From positions 25,501,089 to 25,565,088 of the forward strand of contig OZ020488.1 in the NCBI GenBank assembly GCA_963971405.1: 64,000 nucleotides of DNA, in the 5' to 3' direction. How positions within the stretch are numbered: the stretch's first letter is position 1; the number at the start of each line of letters is the position of its first letter. Shown piece after piece: positions 53,491-64,000 of this stretch. This DNA is from Psococerastis gibbosa. Its lineage: Eukaryota > Arthropoda > Insecta > Psocodea > Psocidae. The notes beneath the pieces are model-generated. The model was not told the origin of the DNA, did no database searches, and saw nothing but the letters and a program-made list of their open reading frames with translations. The position numbers were made by a program, and so were the translations under genes.

Positions 53491-53961
53491 TAACAATCTT
53501 TACACATTACGGATGGATTTTTTCAGAAATTTCTGTGTAAGTGCAAGAAAAATGAAATCTATTGTTTTATTGGTCATGAGGGAGCAACCCCTTAAGTGTC
53601 AGCCAAGAATTTTCCATTTTTTGTTGTCGTCAAGTGTAGTGGCAAGTAGATTTTTCAACGCAATGTTTAATGTAACGTAACGAAACGTTATTTTCTGTGT
53701 AGTTAAACCCGTTAATGGTCTCCCAGCAGGGGCAATGGGAACAAGTAATGGAAATTTCACTCAAAAATCTCATTAATTTACATTACGAAATTTTAAATTT
53801 CTTGAATTAATGTAAAAAGAGCCTGTCACTAGTGCTAACGAACCTTTTTCTTTTACAGATTTAATTATCTGTAAATTATTAATTGCATTATCGGGAACCT
53901 TTGACAATAATTGAGCAGATGACATTTTGCTTCCTTCACCTTCTGTTTGGCTATTTGATTA

Positions 53962-54035
53962 GGCGAGGATTCCACCAACGTCAATAGTGATATTAAATGT
54001 TTTTTGACGTGGTAGCAGACATTTTTAGACAGTCT
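53962..54035. mobile_element. Truncated hairpin MITE fragment
   Basis: The left end ggcgaggattccaccaacgt, preceded by TTA, then caatagtgat, matches the 62-bp palindrome, and gacgtggtagcagac matches the 82-bp element. The right end is replaced by a SINE piece. Confidence 0.6.
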
Positions 54036-54126
54036 AAAGCATGGCTAGAAAATGTAGCAACTGTGAGACTCTAACCAACAACCTTTCGGGTGAAAGTCGG
54101 AGTCTGTACCACTCCTCTACAAGTCC
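54036..54126 (-). mobile_element. tRNA-derived SINE, family A, head-only copy
   Basis: The minus strand reads acttgtagaggagtggtaca, gactccgactttcacccga, gttgttggttagagtctcac, tttctagccatgctttaga. The B box has lost its invariant C (ggttagagtc). The body is absent. Confidence 0.8.
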
Positions 54127-54963
54127 CCGAATAGCCTTTTAAGTCGCCTCACTAAGTAACTTATTCAATACTTGTGTTGAGTTACGACACGTCTCCGATC
54201 GCATGATGTGTGATGTGTGCAATGAGTGGAGAGTACAATTCACCCGTATTTTTTAATAATTTTGTGTCTTAGAATTTAGATAAAGACGTGATTTTTTTAA
54301 CTTCTGTATCGTATTATATTGAAACCCTAATGTTAAACTATTTAATGGTTGTAACTATTCATAGAGCTAATTACTTTTAATCAATGGTAACTGAAATTCG
54401 ATAGTATATGCTATTATTGTAGAACATAATAATATTTTACATTTTATTCGAACCTACGACGGCTGGGATGACGTTGGGCAGGGGCCCCTTTTCCACAATA
54501 TAATTTTCTTCTCTACCGCTAAGTAACTAATACAATAGTATGAATTGGAAATATGACAGTACAAATATACATTAATAATAGCAATATTGGCATCATCATA
54601 ATCAGCAACAGAACTTTTTGAAATGGATAAAAAAAATGCCGATATCATCGATGGCTCCAGCAGCTAATGTGTATGATATCCATTTAATGGCGTCACAATA
54701 GCTTCGATAATCTATATAATTTTTAGGCTATTCAATGTATATCGGAATCGGCGGTTTCAAATGGTTAACTGATTTAACGGTAAATTGGATTTGCTATTTT
54801 CCATACCAACTCGACTTTTATCGACTCGTTTTTCACCCAGGCAATTTTCGGTGTGATGTAATGTAATATGACATTCAGGTTATACGGTGGCTTAGGGTTC
54901 GCTTGCATGCGCTGAAAATGCAATAACTTGCAGAAAACCATGTCGCATGCCTGCCTTTTTAAG

Positions 54964-55087
54964 ATTAAATAAATAAATAAATAAGGACTTTTTTTGTTCA
55001 ATTACTAAGCCAACCTAGCGGAGTTAGGGCTATAAGCCCTCTCTTACACTCAACTAGGAAGACCCGGGACCGCCTGCTTTACATGTC
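54964..55087 (-). mobile_element. tRNA-derived SINE, family A, body and tail
   Basis: The minus strand reads catgtaaagcaggcggtccc, gggtcttcctagttgagtgt, agagagggcttatagcccta, actccgctaggttggcttag, then an (ATTT)n tail. The head is missing. Confidence 0.85.
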
Positions 55088-55089
55088 CG

Positions 55090-56809
55090 CTCTTAAATCA
55101 TCTTTCTACTGGATGCAGCTTCTTCTTCTTTTAATGCCTCTTCTATCTAATATGAGGTTCTGTAGTGACAGTTTTGGTCACTAGGTTCGCTGACGACAAA
55201 CCGATATCCATATTATTCAAAATGGCCGCCGTTTGCATGTGAAAGCTAAGCTCTTAGCATCTAATTAATTCTTTTAATATTTTTTATAATATTTTTACTA
55301 TGCCTGGACCTTATGTCGCTGCATATAGTTTAATATATATATTCTCCATGATTTAAAGAAGAAATATCACTTTAAAATAATACGTAATTAAAAATAATTT
55401 TAAAATAGTATTGAGGCTTACGGAAAAATCAACGCTTTGATATCATTGCAACTGGTGCTGCCATCTACAAAATGACGTCACAAATGAACCTCATTGGCGA
55501 CCATAATGGCTATATGGACCTTGGAGACTGCTGCTCTAAAAGAGAAGTCGTGCTCTTGCCAAACTACTGCCTCAGGTTTTTCAACCAGGGTGTTCTCCTG
55601 CCGGGAGCCCTCTGTTCTTCTACCTTCCCTTGGATTATTACATACTTTTCGCTCCTCAGCTACAGAGTTTTCATCATTTTACTATTGGTAATATTCCTCT
55701 TGTAATTATCTTAAGACGATGAGACAGTGAAAACTGGCCTGATGGGCCGTGGTTGATCTGAATGTGTATACTTCGACATCTTCAGTGGCACTTCGTAATT
55801 ATGACCTGAAATTATTCAGCTAAACAGCAAAATGGGTCAAGAATCAATCATTTTAATTTGCACATTGTGTCATACCCAATAAAGATCCAATTTTTTACAC
55901 TTTCCGTGTTATTTTACGATATGTGCCCAGTCATTGTCCAATATTCAGCGGCCTAATGTACGAAATAAAGTATCAAAATTTCAGCGGTTAAATTACAAAA
56001 TTATTTAGTTGGTGTAATACAATATTATAACAGGGAAAGTCAGATGCGAAATGAAAATTTCTCATTTGAAATGTTTACGTACGGTACCTAAAAGGAAATG
56101 AGAATTTCAAATCCTTTTGACGGAAGTTACAGGTATTTAAAACTATTCAAGAAAGAAGCACCCGAGGCGCGCTTTTCCCTTCCCCTTTCTACTTTCAAGA
56201 TGTAACATAATTTCCTTAGAAAGTTCGTTAGTCCGTCGATGAAGCTCATTTAAAAAGAAATACATCGTGTGAGTTTGAAACTCGCGGATTTGTTAAATTT
56301 AAAAGCGTTTCCATAAAAGATTTTATTGCCGTGCTACACAAGTCGTCATTTGTGTGAGATGACTTTTTTAACGGTTACGCGAGGCTTTGTGCGGACATTT
56401 TACATAGGGTATAGGCAACAGATTTTTGCGCCGGGCTTGCTTCATTGTTTCATTGGTATTTCAGTTGGAATGTAGATGTCTTCTATGCATTTTCTGATAA
56501 AACACGACTTTGACATCAAAATTCCTGTCTCAAATTCCTGTCTCAAAATTCCTCATAATAATCTGAAAATAGGGTATGGACGGGCGGTGTTAATCACCCT
56601 GTACAATATATGGATATCGCAATGCACTACTTTCAGGGGTGGATCCACAAGATTTAGGTGTATTACAGAAGAAATAGTTACGTTTCAAAAACAGACATAT
56701 TATATGTATATATGTATGTTTCCAGTTTACTTCAATATAACGGCACGGATCTTCAATTTTCAGGTGTTCCGGTCATGTGCGTCTTTTGGCGACAAACTTA
56801 GGGTTCCTC
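55090..56809. other. Intergenic stretch without recognised features
   Basis: Near 55440-55700 two plus-strand frames overlap across GC-richer DNA without a recognisable product. A 9-fold-odd A/T-rich patch near 58000 lies outside this stretch. No other structure was seen. Confidence 0.3.
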
Positions 56810-57120
56810 CCTCACTTGTTTCTAGGAACATCCTTGGTCGTTATAGCGGTCTGGCACCTTCCACTGATTAGTCACTCAGACGTTGTAGCAGGTGTCCATT
56901 GGCTCTCTTCTTAGTGTGGCCCCACCATCCTAACCTCCGTTCCCTGACTTTTTCGGTGATGGGGGCTACTTGCATAAATGCGAATTTCCACTCGAGTAAC
57001 TTCGTTTCTCCTCTTGTCCGTTATCTTGTACATTCGCATCTCCGCCACATTCAGCAGTTGCTCTTTGTCCTTCCTCAGTAGCCAGCACTCCGCCCCGTGC
57101 GTCAGACTATTTATACTTTT
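56810..57120 (-). mobile_element. LINE reverse transcriptase C-terminal remnant
   Basis: From 57105 down: LTHGAECWLLRKDKEQLLN, then VAEMRMYKITDKRRNEVTRV, then a drifting KSQGTEVRMVGPH. The pattern YGAECW…K…Q/ERLL…EMRM is the post-palm region of many LINE polymerases. It carries stops and frame drift further down. Confidence 0.8.
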
Positions 57121-57592
57121 TTTTTAAAGCAAAATCTCGGTTGAAAAGCCAAAACACGTGTGCGCTCATAATATGGTCTGGAGCTATACTCCCAGAAAAT
57201 TGGTACCATTTATGGCCACATTGTAGTTGAATGTCCCAAAATTACAAGAACATACAGTAAGTAATTCCTGTTTTCTGAGAAGTTTATTCAATACTACCTA
57301 TTATCATATTATTAGGTAAGTGGCTGCGAGTATGTACCCAGTCAACCAAACTTAAATGAAACCCATCGTTAAATGTTATGTCCTCTATTTTCAAGTAAAA
57401 AGAATGTAGATCGTAAGTTTTAACTAAATTGAAATGCATGGGCCATTAGGGGAGTGGAAATGGTTATGATGGCTGTCTAACCGGGCCTAAGTGTCATTGA
57501 CGTGGATACATTTACAAAGTATAGTAGATCTATGGAGAAAACTGTGTGTAATTTTACTTTAAGTACAGGTACAGTATAGGGGCAGTACTTAC

Positions 57593-58412
57593 TAGTGATG
57601 CAACGGATAGTTGTTTGGCCGGATACCGGATATTCGGTGTCATCACCGACCGAATATCCGCTATCCGGCCGCCGAATATTCGGCCGGCCAAACGTGCGGG
57701 TTTCAACCTGGTTAGGTTAGTACGTACGAAACTATTTCGTATGCAGTACACGTGCACCCGCCTATTTTGCTAAATAGTTAAGTTTTGTTTTTGTTTAATG
57801 TGTATAGTAGTGTATACGTGATTGTGAACTTGTACTTCATTCTGTGTTTATTATATTTGTCTAAAATAATGGCAAATATACGTTCTCCGTTGTGGAACTA
57901 TTTTGAAATAGAAAAAGACGATGCAAAGTACATAGTGTGTTTATTGAATATTGAACTCTAATTATTATTGAATATAATATTAATATTATATTATATTATT
58001 ATATGTATATTATTATATGTTTATTATTATATTATTATAATATAATATTATTGAATATTGAATTGAATATTAAACTCCTTTTTTATTTATTCGGTAACAC
58101 TTATTTTATTTTATTAAAAATTAAAATACGATACGCTACGATTGGTTGAATGGATACCTAATGCTGATCATAGGGAGGCATTTTGATAAGTTTACATTGT
58201 ACGTTAAAGGTAATACTAATAAACGAATATTGATAATTTGTTGTTGTTTTCTTGTATACTAACTAACCATTTTTCAAAGTTAAATACCAAACAGAATCAC
58301 TATTCGGTATCCGGCCGGATAGTACGCAACTATCCGGTATTCGGCCGGATAGTAAAATTATGGCCGGATAGGCCGGATACCGGATAGCAACCGGATATCC
58401 GTTGCATCTCTA
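57593..58412 (+). mobile_element. hAT MITE, 820 bp, with perfect 8-bp target duplication
   Basis: The ends TAGTGATGCAACGGATA and TATCCGTTGCATCTCTA are inverted. GTACTTAC flanks both sides (57585-57592 and 58413-58420). Both subterminal regions are packed with ggccggata/tatccggcc repeats, probably transposase sites. The interior keeps the start of a BED-finger transposase (57869) and an A/T microsatellite-like core at 57955-58075. Confidence 0.95.
57869..57961 (+). pseudogene. Start of a hAT transposase (BED finger), internally deleted
   Basis: ATG at 57869 gives MANIRSPLWNYFEIEKDDAK then YIVC and, at once, an unrelated A/T-rich tail to a stop. SPLWNYFE…AKYIVC is the first half of a BED zinc finger. 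The second cysteine and the His pair are lost at the deletion junction. The 30-codon frame shows that the MITE is derived from an autonomous hAT. Confidence 0.8.
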
Positions 58413-58537
58413 GTACTTACTTTATTTTTTAAGTACACCTAATATTATTTTAAATTATTGGTAATGTTTTCTTTTAGTGCTACTTAAGCTCCACTTAAAC
58501 TGCTTAATCCTTTCAATTAACTATTCTGATCCTATTT

Positions 58538-58767
58538 AAGGACTTTTTATGGACCCAGGCCTACTTATAGTGGCCCATAGGTCCCTTGCCCAATGCCAAC
58601 GACCCCATGGATTTTGGATATGATTTGTATTGTTTCCGTATGCTTTTTTGGCCATTGACAAACTGGTATACGTTTTCGGTGTTAACCTACACCGGCTACA
58701 AGCGATAATGGACAAGCTGAAACAAGCTTACCATTGATGCACTGAAACAGGCGAAAGCATGACTTAA
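58538..58767 (-). repeat. Unclassified dispersed repeat R3, inverted copy
   Basis: It matches 29040-29256 in reverse: gactttttatggacccaggc, cccttgcccaatgccaacga, ggtgttaacctacaccggct, acaagc and catgacttaac. Slight extra duplication lies near aagctgaaacaagctta. Confidence 0.8.
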
Positions 58768-59340
58768 CAACGAGTCTTCAATTAACTAATGATTGTTTAT
58801 TTATTTATAGGTAAGTTCTAAATGTCGTTCTTCGTCACAGACTGTAAGGTAAATTTTACTCCATTATTTTATTCGCTTCAATCTGATGTTTCCATCTGGA
58901 TAACTTTAAAAATGTCACACTGCCATCTGCAAATAATAGCACGCTTGGAAGAATGATTTTTGTCTAAAACCGCAATGATTATGCTTTGTGATGTTTTTAA
59001 AGAACCCATCAGTAGATTCAAAACCATGACCGCGACATGTCACTTGTCTGCCTTGAATTAATGCAAACTCAACGGCCACCTTGTGACATGTCTGCCACCG
59101 TGACATAACCTGTATTTTTTTTTAATAATGTGTCACTATGTGTAATTGCTCACTGACCCGCTGTGTCATTTTGAGCGACAATTTCCCCTGTGTTTTGAAG
59201 AAAATCAATGGAAAACGCTTTTGACTCAGGCTCACAACTTGCGAGTATTATCTCATACCTAAATTGAATTGAGAGAGGAAATATGAAATTTTTTAAACTA
59301 CAAGTATAATACTATGTTTACATAGTATGTCACAAATTCT

Positions 59341-59412
59341 CTAAAAAGCTCTACTACGCGGCACAGCGGCTAATGGCCTGTCAGTCAAGGCCGGGCGTTG
59401 GCTGAAGAAGAA
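59341..59412 (+). mobile_element. LINE 3' end (jockey/R1-like), last codons
   Basis: The frame LYYAAQRLMACQSRPGVG with a stop equals the end of the 27.8-28.2 kb fragment (LYYAARRQMAYQPRTGVG). A gaagaagaa tail follows. Extreme 5' truncation is typical of LINE insertions. A 13-nt C run lies at 59432-59444. Confidence 0.75.
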
Positions 59413-59744
59413 GAATGTCACAAATTCGACTCCCCCCCCCCCCCGAATAAGATATACCTTCAAGTATGACAACTGGCCGGTTCCAAGTGAAGTGCTACAA
59501 CCTAACATAGTCATGGTGTCGTCAATGGGGAATCTAATGCTCTTAAGCCTATCGTATTTATGGATCCTATATTTGCAAGATAGTGACTTAAAATCATATA
59601 AAATACATTGAAGGGTCAAAATTTTCGTTATTTTAAGTCTCATCCTTGAATGAGAAATACTGTACGTATGTCCTCATTAAACTGAACTTATGTGTGCTTA
59701 AAACGTACTCTATAGATTTAACGGAAATGTGTGGGCTCACCCTG

Positions 59745-60030
59745 CAAAATCGCCGTTGAAATGAGGACCTAAGAGTGGAGATGAAGGCAGCTGATGTCAC
59801 TCGAAAAATAAGAGAAAGAAGACTTGGCGAGTGGGGGCACGTCCAGGGAAGAGATGAAACGTCTTTATTAAAGCGTATCCAAAACATGGCACTCTCAGGA
59901 CATCCCCCCCAGGGAAGACCGAAGATGACACTGCCCAGAAGAATTTAACACGAACTAAGGACTCTCGCAATAAACAGAGAAGACGCTCTCAACAGAGTCT
60001 TCCGGAAACGCCGCTGCCGTGCCTGTATGT
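59745..60030 (+). mobile_element. LINE polymerase C-terminal remnant (GHVQGRDE type)
   Basis: The translation runs RRLGEWGHVQGRDETSLLKR, QNMALSGHPPQGRPKM, a stop, then LRTLAINREDALNRVFRKR. The order WGHV, GRPKM and REDALNR fits the end of a LINE polymerase, probably of the same family as 56810-57120. Confidence 0.75.
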
Positions 60031-61239
60031 GTAGCCTAATAAACTGTAGAAGAATGCATTTGATTTCTTATCATCGCTTCACTTGCTACTGTGCCAAATT
60101 TATAATAACACGCCGAAGATGATCTACAGTAGACCTCTAAATTTTTACGACCCCAATTGCTTACTACAGTGGCTAGCCAATCCATTCATGGGTCGAGTGG
60201 TTAAAGGAAACCAAATTTCTTATGACATTTTTGATATGACATGCGGGGACGGAACATGGACGGTCTCGCAGCTTTTCCAATAATGTGGCCGAGCTGACGA
60301 TACAATCTGTCACTGTCCAGTCTGTCCAGTTTACTAAGAAGCCAAAATCAAAATATAAAAGTTTGGAAAGGTTTAAAATCAAAGTGTGTATTGTACAATA
60401 CATATTACAGTATGCATGTACTGTTTACAGTAGTATTTATTTGGGACATGTGGAATTGTTGAAGCATAAAAATTATTCCAAAGAGAAGATGTTAATGTGC
60501 AGTAGTTTATCGTATATGTTTCCAAAGAGACTAGTCATGCATGTCAAATTGGATTCTGCTGATGAGGGCTGATAAATATGATAGTAAGTCACTTATGATA
60601 AAACAGGGTTTCAAAAGTCTGTTCAGTATCCGCTTAAACAACTGTACTACATTTTTACTAAAAGGGTATGGAACCTACAAAGTTGCCAATCTGATGTTTT
60701 TATTGAATTTTTTTTTACTGTTGATATACAGTGTATCACCCCTAAATAGCTTTGTTTATATTTTTAATTTGGTTCATTCAATTGGTAGAGGACTGTTTTA
60801 TGCACCATATTATAAGGTGATTTTCACAAACTTCCTGAAAGTGCTAAGCATGAAATAGTCCCCAGCTAATTGAATCGTTACAATTTTAGTTCTAGATTAA
60901 GTAAAAAATATAAACCAACCAATTTAGGAGTGGCCAATGTCAACGGACAGATTTCTCTTAAAGATTTGGCCTATTCAAGACTATTTCATACATCATATGT
61001 ATAATATTTTTAATTTTTGGTGTTATTATGAAATTTTAGTCCCCAGTAATTTTCATGAACGTGCAGCCTTACCAAAAATTAAAAATACCGTAATATATAA
61101 TGTAAGAAATAGTCTTATACAGTACAACTTGAATAGACTAAATCTTTAGTAGCTTGCTTAGTTAATTAATTAAAAAATAAAAAATTTAATTAAAATATCG
61201 AGGTTTTGGGGTCAATTTTCTAAAGCACCAACTCGAGAG
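60031..61239. other. Intergenic stretch without recognised features
   Basis: Overlapping plus-strand frames at 60083-60858 are A/T-rich, with no domain or splice pattern. Confidence 0.3.
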
Positions 61240-61390
61240 GATGACAGGGAAAGGAGTGCCTAGAGGACGTCTTGAAGGGCCTAGGGTGCGACACCTACAA
61301 AGGACAGAAGACAGACAATAGTGGAGAAGAAGACTACAACATTCGCTGCAAACCAATCAATAGATTGCAACTCAAGAAGAAGAATTTTCT
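61240..61390 (+). mobile_element. LINE 3' end (GRPRK type), degraded
   Basis: The sequence tggagaagaagactacaaca, ttcgctgcaaaccaatcaat, agattgcaactcaagaagaa matches the end and 3' UTR of the minus-strand LINE at 36602-36942. The upstream part, aggacgtcttgaagggccta, is the decayed GRPR region. Confidence 0.75.
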
Positions 61391-61938
61391 GCGTTGCATA
61401 TATTCTCTTGTAGGCTCGAGCCCCGCTGTGTCCGATTTTTTCTGGCTTGACTCTTTTCGGGCGTAATGTCCAGAGAAGGTTGCGTCATCAACCTAAGTCA
61501 ATTTAGTGTTAAAAATTCTCTTAATTTGGTTTAAAAAAAGGATTCAAGTTTTTGTTGCAACTCTCTGCAAGAATTTTTTTTTAAAGTTTGGTTGTTTTCT
61601 GGAGGGCCTGCCAAGGATTTACTATACAACTGTCGCCCTAGGGGCTGTCCGAAATTCTCCTTCCTGTGTGCCCTATTATATCCCACTTCCGACCGTTGGA
61701 TCTTTGCCATAGGGACTTAAATTGTTTTTGACAAACTTATACGCCATGACTTGTAGTTTGCTCTTTGCTTTTATTTCTATACTTTGATAGAAAATCTAGC
61801 CTATTTTCATTATGCTAAATAACATTTATCCAGTGTTAAAAATATTTGTCACCAGGTTTTTAATAGTAATTTGCGTTGGCTGTCATATCGGTTTTGTCAA
61901 GTGTACAAAATTCATTGGCATGACAACACCAATCTGAT

Positions 61939-62128
61939 GAGCATTGGTGGTACGGACTCCGACTTTCACCCGCAATGTGGTTGGTTCAAGCCCCACGTTT
62001 GCTTCATTTTCTGGCCATACTTCGGAGGGCTTGTAATGCAGGTGGTACTATTTGAGTGTGTTAGAAAGCTAAAAGTCCTAACTCCGCTTGTTTAGAATAA
62101 AACGTCATTAGGCTATTTATATTATTTA
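61939..62128 (+). mobile_element. tRNA-derived SINE, family A, diverged full-length copy
   Basis: The head ggtggtacggactccgactt and B-box gttggttcaagccccac are followed by tctggccatacttcggaggg, then a decayed body and an A/T tail. It is the most diverged copy with all parts, so probably among the older ones. Confidence 0.8.
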
Positions 62129-64000
62129 TGGAACGAGCCTTTCCATCTGCCTAGTAATGTACTCTTCGTCTTTTCGGACAGCCCTCATAATGTTGATATT
62201 CATCGTCTTTTCAACTTAAATGCAATAACCTTCTTTTTATATTCTTTGTTAATCGTGTTCAACTACAATACTGGGAAAAGGGCTCAGCTTTGAGCTTTCT
62301 GCTCACTTCATTCTAATCTTTCTTGTGAAATTCTATTGTGCTCCCTTTTGCAATTGCTCAACACTCTATTTATTTTTAATAATGTCTGTTGTATGTTACC
62401 TACTTTTTTATATGTACTTTGAGACATTTTTTGCTGTGCAACTTCTTTTCTTGTACTGTATTAAGGTTGACAAGTCCTTTATGCAATGCTGTAGACTTAA
62501 CTATTGTATGTCTTTATTTGAATTATATTCTTCGTGAGTGATCGATTTATTTAATATTATGGTTGAATTGACGATCCAATAAAAGTTATAAATTATTATA
62601 TCAATCTCTTGATTACGTTAATTTTCATGCGTGAGGATAATGTTAATAAAGGTTAATTTTTTTAATTTTTTAAATACTGTACTGTACGATGTGTGGTACA
62701 CAACAAGTTTCATAGTATGCTGTTTTTATTTTCGTGGCATTCCTCTTCTAAATAATGTTTAAGCGACGTTATGATAATCCAGGAAAGTCTCCGCCAGCTA
62801 ATAGCTGGAAGCTACTGTACATGCTGTTGCTAAATAATTCTCCACATTGTAAAATGCTTCCAGAGTTTAACTTGGCTGTTTGTGTTGAAAACAAAAAGCC
62901 ATTGTTTGAGGAGAGAACGGGGGAAAACTGGAAACTTCACTGGCTGAAAATTTGACAAGCATTGTTGATTGTTCCGCGTCACTTCCTACAGATATGACCC
63001 ATGCATTGTCCAAGTGGAAAAAACTATACGAGAGACGAAAAACACTGTGACAACGTGGCCATCTGTGTCAATACGAGGCCAGCAAGCTGACGTTTGACTG
63101 GAAATGTCAATTTAAGATTTTTCGTAAAATCGTGACCCTTCCATTTTTGTTTGTTTAAAAAAACGAGTACATTTTATATTAAAAACGGTGCGTTTTGTCA
63201 GTAAGTGTTGGCTGAATCTAATCTAATCGTTATCTTCATGCTAACTGACTAATGTATCCGTCACATGTAACAAAATAATTGATAAAGCTGTGTCCGACAT
63301 TTAGGCATAACGCATTGCATGGCAACTTTCTGCTGTTCAACTCCATTCAAAAATGATTGCAGGTTTGCCCAAATGCTGCTTTTAAATTTAAGCGGTTCGT
63401 TACGCTAACAAATGCTTATGCTGCACAAATGTGCAGGGATTTGGACTTGAAATACACCGCTTTCTAATAATTTTTTAGATGAGGGCTTGAAAAATTGATC
63501 ATCAAATCAATCTTTCAACTAGCTAAGTTTTTCAATTACGATCAAGGTATGTTAATTTTTCTTCTGGTGCCTTGTAAAATACTGCTAAATTGAAAGAATG
63601 GTGCCCAACACTTTCGGATTAATTTCTCCCGACTTGCTTCATAAAGATACTAGATGTTCTCCTAGAGCTGCATCCGTTATAAATAAAACCCTTATTAATA
63701 AGAGTAATGCAAGTAATTGGGGAACAAAAATTTGATGTCATGGGATAAAAAAAAAATTAATTTCCGCCAATCTCACAAGATTTGTTGGGCCGAGAGCGAA
63801 AGAATCCCCATTTCATCCCTTTTATGTCTGCTTTTATGTCTGCTTATCGCGCTGAAATTCGACGTGACACATTCCCCACGTAAACAGGATTATGTTACTG
63901 CAGGAAGTGATTTTGGCGGGAAGGAAGAGAAGATAACAACTAAGCCGGTTACTTTGAACTTTCTCCAGCCCCCGTCCCCGCACCCCGTTGGCACTGGAAA
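62129..64000. other. Right-edge stretch without recognised features
   Basis: A plus-strand frame at 62755-62955 (66 codons from ATG) has somewhat coding-like composition but no recognisable domain. Nothing else can be supported. Confidence 0.3.

Noticed and set aside
56476-56871. A 131-codon plus-strand open frame
   Set aside because: Its end is antisense to the LINE remnant at 56810-57120 and the rest lacks any recognisable domain.
62755-62955. A 66-codon plus-strand open frame as a small gene
   Set aside because: Its composition is plausible, but there is no recognisable domain, no splice partner and no conserved motif to support it.

Overview
The window is animal nuclear DNA, most likely from an arthropod. 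It is AT-rich, its genes are split by GT-AG introns, and about two thirds of it is non-coding and packed with DNA-transposon MITEs, SINEs and LINE debris. I see no bacterial operons, rRNA operon, CRISPR array, virus-like element or intact transposon. I cannot separate insect from crustacean by eye.

Two host genes are supported. (1) At the left edge, plus strand, are the last two coding exons (201-1433 and 2067-3110) of a long, low-complexity, probably nuclear protein. It has an Arg-Gly tract, an acidic stretch, a basic KKRKRK-type signal and a recurring short Lys/hydrophobic motif. I do not recognise it. About 2.3 kb of plausible 3' UTR follows. (2) On the minus strand, 23347 down to 12992, is a complete nocturnin gene (CCR4-family exonuclease/endonuclease/phosphatase fold). 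All active-site motifs are present and every exon junction was checked for phase. Its best feature is a pair of mutually exclusive first exons (19209-19288 and 23142-23347). Both end in phase 2 and both join exon 2 immediately upstream of an internal Met that starts MGSFSS, an N-myristoylation-like context. One gene can therefore encode three N-termini.

The nocturnin introns and everything from about 23.4 kb to 64 kb hold repeats: a tRNA-derived SINE family (at least nine pieces), a 5S-rRNA-like SINE family (three loci, one dimeric), a tRNA-Thr-like inverted pair, C-terminal fragments of at least two LINE types, and several MITE families. The MITEs include TAA/TTA-target hairpins, a TTAA-target family, TA-target elements and a 27-bp-TIR family. 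There are also two hAT elements with perfect 8-bp target duplications (47240-47954 and 57593-58412) and three unclassified dispersed families. Nested insertions give relative ages: hAT in a duplicated SINE-flanked segment, MITE in SINE, and SINE in MITE.

No further host gene is convincing from 24 to 64 kb. One short open segment at 33560-33705 could be an exon. The long gene-poor right part may be intergenic or a large intron of a gene lying outside.
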